Source: Sipunculus nudus
Taxonomy: Eukaryota; Annelida; Sipuncula; Golfingiida; Sipunculidae
Assembly: GCA_026874595.1 (NCBI GenBank)
Contig: CM049314.1
Coordinates: 79,097,300-79,161,299, forward strand
Direction: 5' to 3'
DNA length: 64,000 bases
Part shown: positions 45,420 through 59,297 of the stretch, piece after piece
How the letters are laid out: each line of letters starts with the position of its first letter
Numbering within the stretch: position 1 is the stretch's first letter
Notes under the pieces: model-generated
Seen by the model: the letters and a program-made list of their open reading frames with translations, nothing else
Database searches by the model: none
Told to the model about the DNA's origin: nothing
Made by a program: the position numbers and the translations under genes

Positions 45420-47667
45420 GGTGTTTTAATCGTAAGCAAAGCATAAGCAAAGCGTAAGCAAACTGTAAGCAAAGGAACTGTGTCTTGATAAATGCTTTTT
45501 GCAACTATGTTCTGAAGAAATAATGTATTATTTGACATTCAGGTAATCTATTTCTGTCGAATATGGTGCAAAACTGTAGAAAAATTGAGATGAAATATGC
45601 AAAAGGATCACAAAAATCCATGATGTGACTTTAAGAAAGTAGCGGATTTTTATAATTGTGGTTTTGATTGAACAATTTTGCCCTTAATATTTAGATTCCT
45701 GATCACTAACAGGAACTATTTTTAGCCAGGTAAACAGTCTGTGCCCCTATGGGTCATATTTGTGTGAGTTTGTGGAAAAATGCTTAAATTGTGTGGTGTT
45801 TTCATCGTAAGCAAAGCATAAGCAAAGAATAAGCAAACTGTAAGCAAAGGAACTGTCTTCATAAATCCTTTTTGCAACTTATTTCTTCAGAAATAATGAA
45901 TTACTCTTCTTCCCGGGTATCTATTTCTGTCGAACATGGTGCAAAACTGTAGAAAAATTGAGGTAAAATATGCAAAAGGGTCGCCAAAATCCACAATGTT
46001 ACTTTTTTAAAGTATCAGAATTTTCTATATCTGATTTTGCTTAAACGATTTTACCCTTAATTTTTAGATTCACCTTCACTGACAGGTGCAATTATATAGC
46101 CAGGGAACCAGTCTGTGTCCCTATGGGTCATATTTGTATATATTTATAGAAAAATGCGTCAGTTTTGAGGTGTTTTCACCGTAAGCAAAGCATAAGCAAA
46201 GCGTAAGCAAACTGTAAGCAAAGGAACTGTGTCTTGATAAATCGTGTTTGCAACTATTTTCTGAAGAAATAATGTATTATTCGACATTCAGAGAATCTAT
46301 TTCTGTCGAATATGGTGCAAAACTGTTGAAAAATTGAGGTAAAATATGCAAAAGGATAAAAGAATCCATAATGTCATTTTAAGAAAGTAGCGGATTTTTA
46401 TAATTGTGGTTTTGATTGAACAATTTTACCCTAAATATTTAGATTCCTGATCACTAACAGTAACCATTTTGTTGCCAGGTAAACAGTGTGTGCCCCTATG
46501 GGTCATATTTGTGTGTATTTGTGGAAAAATGCTTAAATTGTGTGGTGTTTTCATAAGCAAAGAATAAGCAAAGAATAAGCAAACTGTAAGCAAAGGAACT
46601 GTATCTTGAACTATCCTTTTTGCATCTATTTTCTGAAGAAATAATGTATTATTCTACTTCCCGGGAATCTATTTCTGTCGAAAACGCTGCAAAACTGTAG
46701 AAAAATTGAGGTAAAATATGCAAAAGGTTCACAAAAATCCACAATGTCACTCTTATAACGTTTCAGAATTTTCTATTTCTGAATTTCATTGAACAATTTT
46801 ACCCTTAATATTTAGATTCCTGATCACTAACAGAAACTATTTTGTAGCCAGGTAAACAGTCTGTGTCCCCATGGGTTATATTTGTGTGTATTTGTAGAAT
46901 AATGCTTAAATTGTGTGGTGTTTTCATCGTAAGCAAAGCATAAGCAAAGCATAAGCAAACTGTAAGCATATGAGCTGTGTCTTAAATATTCCTTTTTGCA
47001 ACTATTTCTTGAAGAAATAATGTATTATTCTACTTCCCGGGAATCTATTTCTGTCTAATATGGTGCAAAACTGTAGAAAAATTGAGGTAAAATATGCAAA
47101 AGGGTCACTAAAATCCACAACGTTACTTTTATAAAGTATCGGAATTTTCTATTTCTTATTTTGCTTAAACGATTTTACCCTTAATTTTTAGATTCACCTT
47201 CACTGACAGGTGCAATTATATAGCCATGGAAGCAGTCTGTGTCCCTATGGGTTATATTCGTATATATTTATAGAAAAATGCTTAAACTGTGTGGTGTTTT
47301 AATCGTAAGCAAAGCATAAGCAAAGCGTAAGCAAACTGTAAGCTAAGGAACTGTGTCTTGATAAATTGTTTTTGCAACTATTTTCTCAAGAAATAATGTA
47401 TTATTTGACATTCAGGTAATCTATTTCTGTCGAATATGGTGCAAAACTGTAGAAAAATTGAGATGAAATATGCAAAAGGATCACAAAAATCCATGATGTG
47501 ATTTTAAGAAAGTAGCGGATATTTATAATTGTGGTTTTGATTGAACAATTTTGCCCTTAATATTTAGATTCCTGATCACTAACAGGAACTATTTTTAGCC
47601 AGGTAAACAGTCTGTGCCCCTATGGGTCATATTTGTGTGTATTTGTGGAAAAATGCTTAAATTGTGT
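45044..47667 (+). repeat. 2624-bp heptamer, copy 2: (H/C)-D-H-A-B-C-D
   Basis: Monomer starts 45044, 45420, 45795, 46169, 46544, 46917, 47293. Private features of copy 1 recur 2624 bp later: the 2-bp loss in H, CTATGTTCTGAAG in D, TTTCTTATTTTG in C and GCGGATATTT in D. The first monomer is the exchange joint: H head, C tail. Confidence 0.93.
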
Positions 47668-48794
47668 GGTGTTTTCATCGTAAGCAAAGCATAAGCAAAG
47701 CATAAGCAAACTGTAAGCATATGAGCTGTGTCTTAAATATTCCTTTTTGCAACTATTTCTTGAAGAAATAATGTATTATTCTACTTCCCGGGAATCTATT
47801 TCTGTCTAATATGGTGCAAAACTGTAGAAAAATTGAGGTAAAATATGCAAAAGGGTCACTAAAATCCACAATGTTACTTTTATAAAGTATCGGAATTTTC
47901 TATTTCTGATTTTGCTTAAACGATTTTACCCTTAATTTTTAGATTCACCTTCACTGACAGGTGCAATTATATAGCCATGGAAGCAGTCTGTGTCCCTATG
48001 GGTTATATTCGTATATATTTATAGAAAAATGCTTAAACTGTGTGGTGTTTTAATCGTAAGCAAAGCATAAGCAAAGCGTAAGCAAACTGTAAGCTAAGGA
48101 ACTGTGTCTTGATAAATTGTTTTTGCAACTATTTTCTCAAGAAATAATGTATTATTTGACATTCAGGTAATCTATTTCTGTCGAATATGGTGCAAAACTG
48201 TAGAAAAATTGAGATGAAATATGCAAAAGGATCACAAAAATCCATGATGTGACTTTAAGAAAGTAGCGGATTTTTATAATTGTGGTTTTGATTGAACAAT
48301 TTTGCCCTTAATATTTAGATTCCTGATCACTAACAGGAACTATTTTTAGCCAGGTAAACAGTCTGTGCCCCTATGGGTCATATTTGTGTGAGTTTGTGGA
48401 AAAATGCTTAAATTGTGTGGTGTTTTCATCGTAAGCAAAGCATAAGCAAAGAATAAGCAAACTGTAAGCAAAGGAACTGTGTCTTCATAAATCCTTTTTG
48501 CAACTTATTTCTTCAGAAATAATGAATTACTCTTCTTCCCGGGTATCTATTTCTGTCGAACATGGTGCAAAACTGTAGAAAAATTGAGGTAAAATATGCA
48601 AAAGGGTCGCCAAAATCCACAATGTTACTTTTTTAAAGTATCAGAATTTTCTATATCTGATTTTGCTTAAACGATTTTACCCTTAATTTTTAGATTCACC
48701 TTCACTGACAGGTGCAATTATATAGCCAGGGAACCAGTCTGTGTCCCTATGGGTCATATTTGTATATATTTATAGAAAAATGCGTCAGTTTTGA
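47668..48794 (+). repeat. Trimer C-D-H after the heptamers
   Basis: Monomer starts 47668, 48044, 48419. It repeats the C-D-H start of the heptamer at 42420 but without the 2-bp loss in H and with a right-type D head. It therefore shows an older or parallel version of that unit. Confidence 0.88.
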
Positions 48795-50669
48795 GGTGTT
48801 TTCACCGTAAGCAAAGCATAAGCAAAGCGTAAGCAAACTGTAAGCAAAGGAACTGTGTCTTGATAAATCGTGTTTGCAACTATTTTCTGAAGAAATAATG
48901 TATTATTCGACATTCAGAGAATCTATTTCTGTCGAATATGGTGCAAAACTGTTGAAAAATTGAGGTAAAATATGCAAAAGGATAAAAGAATCCATAATGT
49001 CATTTTAAGAAAGTAGCGGATTTTTATAATTGTGGTTTTGATTGAACAATTTTACCCTAAATATTTAGATTCCTGATCACTAACAGTAACCATTTTGTTG
49101 CCAGGTAATCAGTGTGTGCCCCTATGGGTCATATTTGTGTGTATTTGTGGAAAAATGCTTAAATTGTGTGGTGTTTTCATAAGCAAAGAATAAGCAAAGA
49201 ATAAGCAAACTGTAAGCAAAGGAACTGTATCTTGAACTATCCTTTTTGCATCTATTTTCTGAAGAAATAATGTATTATTCTACTTCCCGGGAATCTATTT
49301 CTGTCGAAAACGCTGCAAAACTGTAGAAAAATTGAGGTAAAATATGCAAAAGGTTCACAAAAATCCACAATGTCACTCTTATAACGTTTCAGAATTTTCT
49401 ATTTCTGAATTTGATTGAACAATTTTACCCTTAATATTTAGATTCCTGATCACTAACAGAAACTATTTTGTAGCCAGGTAAACAGTCTGTGTCCCCATGG
49501 GTTATATTTGTGTGTATTTGTAGAATAATGCTTAAATTGTGTGGTGTTTTCATCGTAAGCAAAGCATAAGCAAAGCATAAGCAAACTGTAAGCATATGAG
49601 CTGTGTCTTAAATATTCCTTTTTGCAACTATTTCTTGAAGAAATAATGTATTATTCTACTTCCCGGGAATCTATTTCTGTCTAATATGGTGCAAAACTGT
49701 AGAAAAATTGAGGTAAAATATGCAAAAGGGTCACTAAAATCCACAACGTTACTTTTATAAAGTATCGGAATTTTCTATTTCTTATTTTGCTTAAACGATT
49801 TTACCCTTAATTTTTAGATTCACCTTCACTGACAGGTGCAATTATATAGCCATGGAAGCAGTCTGTGTCCCTATGGGTTATATTCGTATATATTTATAGA
49901 AAAATGCTTAAACTGTGTGGTGTTTTAATCGTAAGCAAAGCATAAGCAAAGCGTAAGCAAACTGTAAGCTAAGGAACTGTGTCTTGATAAATTGTTTTTG
50001 CAACTATTTTCTCAAGAAATAATGTATTATTTGACATTCAGGTAATCTATTTCTGTCGAATATGGTGCAAAACTGTAGAAAAATTGAGATGAAATATGCA
50101 AAAGGATCAAAAAAATCCATGATGTGACTTTAAGAAAGTAGCGGATTTTTATAATTGTGGTTTTGATTGAACAATTTTGCCCTTAATATTTAGATTCCTG
50201 ATCACTAACAGGAACTATTTTTAGCCAGGTAAACAGTCTGTGCCCCTATGGGTCATATTTGTGTGAGTTTGTGGAAAAATGCTTAAATTGTGTGGTGTTT
50301 TCATCGTAAGCAAAGCATAAGCAAAGAATAAGCAAACTGTAAGCAAAGGAACTGTGTCTTCATAAATCCTTTTTGCAACTTATTTCTTCAGAAATAATGA
50401 ATTACTCTTCTTCCCGGGTATCTATTTCTGTCGAACATGGTGCAAAACTGTAGAAAAATTGAGGTAAAATATGCAAAAGGGTCGCCAAAATCCACAATGT
50501 TACTTTTTTAAAGTATCAGAATTTTCTATATCTGATTTTGCTTAAACGATTTTACCCTTAATTTTTAGATTCACCTTCACTGACAGGTGCAATTATATAG
50601 CCAGGGAACCAGTCTGTGTCCCTATGGGTCATATTTGTAAATATTTATTGAAAAATGCGTCAGTTTTGA
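48795..50669 (+). repeat. A-B-C-D-H pentamer (1875 bp)
   Basis: Monomer starts 48795, 49170, 49543, 49919, 50294. Has ACCCTAAATATTTAG and GGTAATCAGTG in A, CGAAAACGCTGC in B, and TGTAAATATTTATTG at the end of H, the last shared with the next pentamer. Confidence 0.94.
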
Positions 50670-52544
50670 GGTGTTTTCACCGTAAGCAAAGCATAAGCAA
50701 AGCGTAAGCAAACTGTAAGCAAAGGAACTGTGTCTTGATAAATCGTGTTTGCAACTATTTTCTGAAGAAATAATGTATTATTCGACATTCAGAGAATCTA
50801 TTTCTGTCGAATATGGTGCAAAACTGTTGAAAAATTGAGGTAAAATATGCAAAAGGATAAAAGAATCCATAATGTCATTTTAAGAAAGTAGCGGATTTTT
50901 ATAATTGTGGTTTTGATTGAACAATTTTACCCTTAATATTTAGATTCCTAATCACTAACAGTAACCATTTTGTTGCCAGGTAAACAGTGTGTGCCCCTAT
51001 GGGTCATATTTGTGTGTATTTGTGGAAAAATGCTTAAATTGTGTGGTGTTTTCATAAGCAAAGAATAAGCAAAGAATAAGCAAACTGTAAGCAAAGGAAC
51101 TGTATCTTGAACTATCCTTTTTGCATCTATTTTCTGAAGAAATAATGTATTATTCTACTTCCCGGGAATCTATTTCTGTCGAAAACGGTGCAAAACTGTA
51201 GAAAAATTGAGGTAAAATATGCAAAAGGTTCACAAAAATCCACAATGTCACTCTTATAACGTTTCAGAATTTTCTATTTCTGAATTTGATTGAACAATTT
51301 TACCCTTAATATTTAGATTCCTGATCACTAACAGAAACTATTTTGTAGCCAGGTAAACAGTCTGTGTCCCCATGGGTTATATTTGTGTGTATTTGTAGAA
51401 TAATGCTTAAATTGTGTGGTGTTTTCATCGTAAGCAAAGCATAAGCAAAGCATAAGCAAACTGTAAGCATATGAGCTGTGTCTTAAATATTCCTTTTTGC
51501 AACTATTTCTTGAAGAAATAATGTATTATTCTACTTCCCGGGAATCTATTTCTGTCTAATATGGTGCAAAACTGTAGAAAAATTGAGGTAAAATATGCAA
51601 AAGGGTCACTAAAATCCACAACGTTACTTTTATAAAGTATCGGAATTTTCTATTTCTTATTTTGCTTAAACGATTTTACCCTTAATTTTTAGATTCACCT
51701 TCACTGACAGGTGCAATTATATAGCCATGGAAGCAGTCTGTGTCCCTATGGGTTATATTCGTATATATTTATAGAAAAATGCTTAAACTGTGTGGTGTTT
51801 TAATCGTAAGCAAAGCATAAGCAAAGCGTAAGCAAACTGTAAGCTAAGGAACTGTGTCTTGATAAATTGTTTTTGCAACTATTTTCTCAAGAAATAATGT
51901 ATTATTTGACATTCAGGTAATCTATTTCTGTCGAATATGGTGCAAAACTGTAGAAAAATTGAGATGAAATATGCAAAAGGATCACAAAAATCCATGATGT
52001 GACTTTAAGAAAGTAGCGGATTTTTATAATTGTGGTTTTGATTGAACAATTTTGCCCTTAATATTTAGATTCCTGATCACTAACAGGAACTATTTTTAGC
52101 CAGGTAAACAGTCTGTGCCCCTATGGGTCATATTTGTGTGAGTTTGTGGAAAAATGCTTAAATTGTGTGGTGTTTTCATCGTAAGCAAAGCATAAGCAAA
52201 GAATAAGCAAACTGTAAGCAAAGGAACTGTGTCTTCATAAATCCTTTTTGCAACTTATTTCTTCAGAAATAATGAATTACTCTTCTTCCCGGGTATCTAT
52301 TTCTGTCGAACATGGTGCAAAACTGTAGAAAAATTGAGGTAAAATATGCAAAAGGGTCGCCAAAATCCACAATGTTACTTTTTTAAAGTATCAGAATTTT
52401 CTATATCTGATTTTGCTTAAACGATTTTACCCTTAATTTTTAGATTCACCTTCACTGACAGGTGCAATTATATAGCCAGGGAACCAGTCTGTGTCCCTAT
52501 GGGTCATATTTGTAAATATTTATTGAAAAATGCGTCAGTTTTGA
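50670..52544 (+). repeat. A-B-C-D-H pentamer (1875 bp)
   Basis: Monomer starts 50670, 51045, 51418, 51794, 52169, each 1875 bp after its partner. Only a few substitutions separate it from the preceding pentamer. CCTAATCACTAAC in A is shared with the A monomer at 52545. Confidence 0.94.
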
Positions 52545-53292
52545 GGTGTTTTCACCGTAAGCAAAGCATAAGCAAAGCGTAAGCAAACTGTAAGCAAAGG
52601 AACTGTGTCTTGATAAATCGTGTTTGCAACTATTTTCTGAAGAAATAATGTATTATTCGACATTCAGAGAATCTATTTCTGTCGAATATGGTGCAAAACT
52701 GTTGAAAAATTGAGGTAAAATATGCAAAAGGATAAAAGAATCCATAATGTCATTTTAAGAAAGTAGCGGATTTTTATAATTGTGGTTTTGATTGAACAAT
52801 TTTACCCTTAATATTTAGATTCCTAATCACTAACAGTAACCATTTTGTTGCCAGGTAAACAGTGTGTGCCCCTATGGGTCATATTTGTGTGTATTTGTGG
52901 AAAAATGCTTAAATTGTGTGGTGTTTTCATAAGCAAAGAATAAGCAAAGAATAAGCAAACTGTAAGCAAAGGAACTGTATCTTGAACTATCCTTTTTGCA
53001 TCTATTTTCTGAAGAAATAATGTATTATTCTACTTCCCGGGAATCTATTTCTGTCGAAAACGGTGCAAAACTGTAGAAAAATTGAGGTAAAATATGCAAA
53101 AGGTTCACAAAAATCCACAATGTCACTCTTATAACGTTTCAGAATTTTCTATTTCTGAATTTGATTGAACAATTTTACCCTTAATATTTAGATTCCTGAT
53201 CACTAACAGAAACTATTTTGTAGCCAGGTAAACAGTCTGTGTCCCCATGGGTTATATTTGTGTGTATTTGTAGAATAATGCTTAAATTGTGT
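52545..53292 (+). repeat. A-B pair opening an expanded pentamer
   Basis: Monomer starts 52545 and 52920. It begins as a further 1875-bp pentamer, but the C-D part that follows is tripled before H' appears at 55546. Confidence 0.92.
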
Positions 53293-55545
53293 GGTGTTTT
53301 CATCGTAAGCAAAGCATAAGCAAAGCATAAGCAAACTGTAAGCATATGAGCTGTGTCTTAAATATTCCTTTTTGCAACTATTTCTTGAAGAAATAATGTA
53401 TTATTCTACTTCCCGGGAATCTATTTCTGTCTAATATGGTGCAAAACTGTAGAAAAATTGAGGTAAAATATGCAAAAGGGTCACTAAAATCCACAACGTT
53501 ACTTTTATAAAGTATCGGAATTTTCTATTTCTTATTTTGCTTAAACGATTTTACCCTTAATTTTTAGATTCACCTTCACTGACAGGTGCAATTATATAGC
53601 CATGGAAGCAGTCTGTGTCCCTATGGGTTATATTCGTATATATTTATAGAAAAATGCTTAAACTGTGTGGTGTTTTAATCGTAAGCAAAGCATAAGCAAA
53701 GCGTAAGCAAACTGTAAGCTAAGGAACTGTGTCTTGATAAATTGTTTTTGCAACTATTTTCTCAAGAAATAATGTATTATTTGACATTCAGGTAATCTAT
53801 TTCTGTCGAATATGGTGCAAAACTGTAGAAAAATTGAGATGAAATATGCAAAAGGATCACAAAAATCCATGATGTGACTTTAAGAAAGTAGCGGATTTTT
53901 ATAATTGTGGTTTTGATTGAACAATTTTGCCCTTAATATTTAGATTCCTGATCACTAACAGGAACTATTTTTAGCCAGGTAAACAGTCTGTGCCCCTATG
54001 GGTCATATTTGTGTGTATTTGTGGAAAAATGCTTAAATTGTGTGGTGTTTTCATCGTAAGCAAAGCATAAGCAAAGCATAAGCAAACTGTAAGCATATGA
54101 GCTGTGTCTTAAATATTCCTTTTTGCAACTATTTCTTGAAGAAATAATGTATTATTCTACTTCCCGGGAATCTATTTCTGTCTAATATGGTGCAAAACTG
54201 TAGAAAAATTGAGGTAAAATATGCAAAAGGGTCACTAAAATCCACAACGTTACTTTTATAAAGTATCGGAATTTTCTATTTCTGATTTTGCTTAAACGAT
54301 TTTACCCTTAATTTTTAGATTCACCTTCACTGACAGGTGCAATTATATAGCCATGGAAGCAGTCTGTGTCCCTATGGGTTATATTCGTATATATTTATAG
54401 AAAAATGCTTAAACTGTGTGGTGTTTTAATCGTAAGCAAAGCATAAGCAAAGCGTAAGCAAACTGTAAGCTAAGGAACTGTGTCTTGATAAATTGTTTTT
54501 GCAACTATTTTCTCAAGAAATAATGTATTATTTGACATTCAGGTAATCTATTTCTGTCGAATATGGCGCAAAACTGTAGAAAAATTGAGATGAAATATGC
54601 AAAAGGATCACAAAAATCCATGATGTGACTTTAAGAAAGTAGCGGATTTTTATAATTGTGGTTTTGATTGAACAATTTTGCCCTTAATATTTAGATTCCT
54701 GATCACTAACAGGAACTATTTTTAGCCAGGTAAACAGTCTGTGCCCCTATGGGTCATATTTGTGTGTATTTGTGGAAAAATGCTTAAATTGTGTGGTGTT
54801 TTCATCGTAAGCAAAGCATAAGCAAAGCATAAGCAAACTGTAAGCATATGAGCTGTGTCTTAAATATTCCTTTTTGCAACTATTTCTTGAAGAAATAATG
54901 TATTATTCTACTTCCCGGGAATCTATTTCTGTCTAATATGGTGCAAAACTGTAGAAAAATTGAGGTAAAATATGCAAAAGGGTCACTAAAATCCACAACG
55001 TTACTTTTATAAAGTATCGGAATTTTCTATTTCTGATTTTGCTTAAACGATTTTACCCTTAATTTTTAGATTCACCTTCACTGACAGGTGCAATTATATA
55101 GCCATGGAAGCAGTCTGTGTCCCTATGGGTTATATTCGTATATATTTATAGAAAAATGCTTAAACTGTGTGGTTTTTTAATCGTAAGCAAAGCATAAGCA
55201 AAGCGTAAGCAAACTGTAAGCTAAGGAACTGTGTCTTGATAAATTGTTTTTGCAACTATTTTCTCAAGAAATAATGTATTATTTGACATTCAGGTAATCT
55301 ATTTCTGTCGAATATGGTGCAAAACTGTAGAAAAATTGAGATGAAATATGCAAAAGGATCACAAAAATCCATGATGTGACTTTAAGAAAGTAGCGGATTT
55401 TTATAATTGTGGTTTTGATTGAACAATTTTGCCCTTAATATTTAGATTCCTGATCACTAACAGGAACTATTTTTAGCCAGGTAAACAGTCTATGCCCCTA
55501 TGGGTCATATTTGTGTGTATTTGTGGAAAAATGCTTAAATTGTGT
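53293..55545 (+). repeat. C-D dimer amplified three times (751-bp period)
   Basis: C starts at 53293, 54044 and 54795; D starts at 53669, 54420 and 55171. Each pair is 751 bp. The first C carries TTTCTTATTTTG while the other two read TTTCTGATTTTG, so pairs 2 and 3 are closest to each other. The last D has GGTTTTTTAATCG, which is copied at 59674. Confidence 0.94.
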
Positions 55546-58500
55546 GGTGTTTTCATCGTGAGCAAAGCATAAGCAAAGAATAAACAAACTGTAAGCAAAG
55601 GAACTGTGTCTTCATAAATCCTTTTTGCAACTTATTTCTTCAGAAATAATGAATTACTCTTATTCCCGGGTATCTATTTCTGTCGAACATGGTGCAAAAC
55701 TGTAGAAAAATTGAGGTAAAATATGCAAAAGGGTCACCAAAATCCGCAATGTTACTTTTTTAAAGTATCAGAATTTTCTATATCTTATTTTGCTTAAACG
55801 ATTTTACCCTTAATTTTTAGATTCACCTTCACTGACAGGTGAAATTATATAGCCAGGGAACCAGTCTGTGTCCCTATGGGTCATATTTGTATATATTTAT
55901 AGAAAAATGGTTAAGTTTTGAGGTGTTTTCACCGTAAGCAAAGCATAAGCAAAGCGTAAGCAAACTCTAAGCAAAGGAACTGTGTCTTGATAAATCCTTT
56001 TTACATCTATTTTCTAAAGAAATAATGTATTATTCTACTTTTCTGTAATATAGTTCTGTCGAATATTGTGTTAAACTGTAGAAAAATTGAGCTTAAATAT
56101 TCAAAAGGGTCACTAAAATCCACAACGTTACTTTTATAAAGTATCAGAATTTTCTATTTCTGATTTTGCTTAAACGATTTAACCCTTAAATTTTAGATTC
56201 ACCTTCACTGACACGTGCAATTATATAGTCAGGGAAGCAATCTGTGTCCCTATGGGTCATATTCGTATATATTTATAGAAAAATGCTTAAATTGTGTGGT
56301 GTTTTCATCGTAAGCAAAGCATCAGCAAAGCGTAAACAAACTGTAAGTAAAGGAACCGTGTCTTCATAAATCCTTTTTGCAAATTATTTCTTCAGAAATA
56401 ATGAATTACTCTTCTTCCCGGGTATCTATTTCTGTCGAACATGGTGCAAAACTGTAGAAAAATGGAGGTAAAATATGCAAAAGGATAAACAAATCCATGA
56501 TGTGACTTTAGGAAAGTAGCGGATTTTTATAATTGTGGTTTTGATTGAACAATTTTGCCCTTAATATTTAGATTCCTGATCACTAACAGGAACTTTTTTT
56601 AGCCAGGAAAACAGTCTGTGCCCTATGGGTCATATTTGTGTGTATTTGTGGGAAAATGCTTAAATTGTGTGGTGTTTTCATCGTAAGCAAAGCATAAGCA
56701 AAGAATAAGCAAACTGTAAGCAAAGGAACTGATTCTTCATAAATCCTTTTTGCAACTTATTTCTTAAGAAATAATGAATTACTCTTCTTCCCGGGTATCT
56801 ATTTCTGTCGAACATGGTGCAAAACTGTAGAAAAATTGAGGTAAACTATGCAAAAGGGTCACTAAAATCCACAACGTTACTTTTATAAAGTATCGGAATT
56901 TTCTATTTCTGATTTTGCTTAAACGATTTTACCCTTAATTTTTAGATTCACCTTCACTGACAGGTGCAATTATATAGCCAGGGAACCAGTCTGTGTCCCT
57001 ATGGGTCATATTCGTATATATTTATAGAAAAATGCTTAAACTGTGTGGTGTTTTCATCGTAAGCAAAGCATAAGCAAAGAATAAGCAAACTGTAAGCAAA
57101 GGAACTGTGTCTTCATAAATCCTTTTTGCAAATTATTTCTTAAGAAATAATGAAATACTATTCTTCACGGGTATCTATTTCTGTCGAACATGGTGCAAAA
57201 CTGTAGAAAAATTGATGTAAAATATGCAAAAGGGTCACCAAAATCCACAATGTTACTTTTTTAAAGTATCAGAATTTTCTATATCTGATTTTGCTCAAAC
57301 GATTTTACCCTTAATTTTTAGATTCACCTTCACTGACAGGTGCAATTATATAGCCAGGGAACCAGTCTGTGTCCCTATGGGTCATATTTGTATATATTTA
57401 TAGAAAAATGCGTCAGTTTTGAGGTGTTTTCACCGTAAGCAAAGCATAAGCAAAGCGTAAGCAAACTGTAAGCAAAGGAACTGTGTCTTGATAAATCGTG
57501 TTTGCAACTATTTTCTGAAGAAATAATGTATTATTCGACATTCAGAGAATCTATTTCTGTCGAATATGGTGCAAAACTGTTGAAAAATTGAGGTAAAATA
57601 TGCAAAAGGACAAAAGAATCCATAATGTCATTTTAAGAAAGTAGCGGATTTTTATAATTGTGGTTTTGATTGAACAATTTTACCCTTAATATTTAGATTC
57701 CTGATCACTAACAGTAACCATTTTGTTGCCAGGTAAACAGTGTGTGCCCCTATGGGTCATATTTGTGTGTATTTGTGGAAAAATGCTTAAATTGTGTGGT
57801 GTTTTCATAAGCAAATAATAAGCAAAGAATAAGCAAACTGTAAGCAAAGGAACTGTATCTTGAACTATCCTTTTTGCATCTATTTTCTGAAGAAATAATG
57901 TATTATTCTACTTCCCGGGAATCTATTTCTGTCGAAAACGGTGCAAAACTGTAGAAAAATTGAGGTAAAATATGCAAAAGGTTCACAAAAATCCACAATG
58001 TCACTCTTATAACGTTTCAGAATTTTCTATTTCTGAATTTGATTGAACAATATTACCCTTAAGATTTAGATTCCTGATCACTAACAGAAACTATTTTGTA
58101 GCCAGGTAAACAGTCTGTGTCCCCATGGGTTATATTTGTGTGTATTTGTAGAATAATGCTTAAATTGTGTGGTGTTTTCATCGTAAGCAAAGCATAAGCA
58201 AAGCATAAGCAAACTGTAAGCATATGAGCTGTGTCTTAAATATTCCTTTTTGCAACTATTTCTTGAAGAAATAATGTATTATTCTACTTCCCGGGAATCT
58301 ATTTCTGTCTAATATGGTGCAAAACTGTAGAAAAATTGAGGTAAAATATGCAAAAGGGTCACTAAAATCCACAACGTTACTTTTATAAAGTATCGGAATT
58401 TTCTATTTCTGATTTTGCTTAAACGATTTTACCCTTAATTTTTAGATTCACCTTCACTGACAGGTGCAATTATATAGCCATGGAAGCAGTCTGTGTCCCT

Positions 58501-59297
58501 ATGGGTTATATTCGTATATATTTATAGAAAAATGCTTAAACTGTGTGGTGTTTTAATCGTAAGCAAAGCATAAGCAAAGCGTAAGCAAACTGTAAGCTAA
58601 GGAACTGTGTCTTGATAAATTGTTTTTGCAACTATTTTCTCAAGAAATAATGTATTATTTGACATTCAGGTAATCTATTTCTGTCGAATATGGTGCAAAA
58701 CTGTAGAAAAATTGAGATGAAATATGCAAAAGGATCACAAAAATCCATGATGTGACTTTAAGAAAGTAGCGGATTTTTATAATTGTGGTTTTGATTGAAC
58801 AATTTTGCCCTTAATATTTAGATTCCTGATCACTAACAGGAACTATTTTTAGCCAGGTAAACAGTCTGTGCCCCTATGGGTCATATTTGTGTGTATTTGT
58901 GGAAAAATGCTTAAATTGTGTGGTGTTTTCATCGTAAGCAAAGCATAAGCAAAGAATAAGCAAACTGTAAGCAAAGGAACTGTGTCTTCATAAATCCTTT
59001 TTGCAACTTATTTCTTCAGAAATAATGAATTACTCTTCTTCCCGGGTATCTATTTCTGTCGAACATGGTGCAAAACTGTAGAAAAATTGAGGTAAAATAT
59101 GCAAAAGGGTCACCAAAATCCACAATGTTACTTTTTTAAAGTATCAGAATTTTCTATATCTGATTTTGCTTAAACGATTTTACCCATAATTTTTAGATTC
59201 ACCTTCACTGACAGGTGCAATTATATAGCCAGGGAACCAGTCTGTGTCCCTATGGGTCATATTTGTATATATTTATAGAAAAATGCGTCAGTTTTGA
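54795..59297 (+). repeat. 12-monomer unit, copy 1 (4503 bp)
   Basis: Order C-D-H'-I-J-K-H-A-B-C-D-H with starts 54795, 55171, 55546, 55922, 56298, 56671, 57047, 57423, 57798, 58171, 58547, 58922. K denotes the H/C chimera at 56671. It is repeated from 59298 with an extra monomer. Shared private marks include GTGAGCAAAGC, ATAAACAAACTG, ATCTTATTTTGC and ATGGTTAAGTTTTG in H'. Confidence 0.92.
56671..57046 (+). repeat. Chimeric monomer K (H head / C centre / mixed tail)
   Basis: H head with ATTTCTTAAG and CGAACATGGTGC, C-like GGGTCACTAAAATCC and AGTATCGGAATT, H-like GCCAGGGAACCAG and a C-like TATTCGTATATATT end. It carries GAGGTAAACTATGC and TGATTCTTCAT. Its relatives are at 61174 and 61550. Confidence 0.87.
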
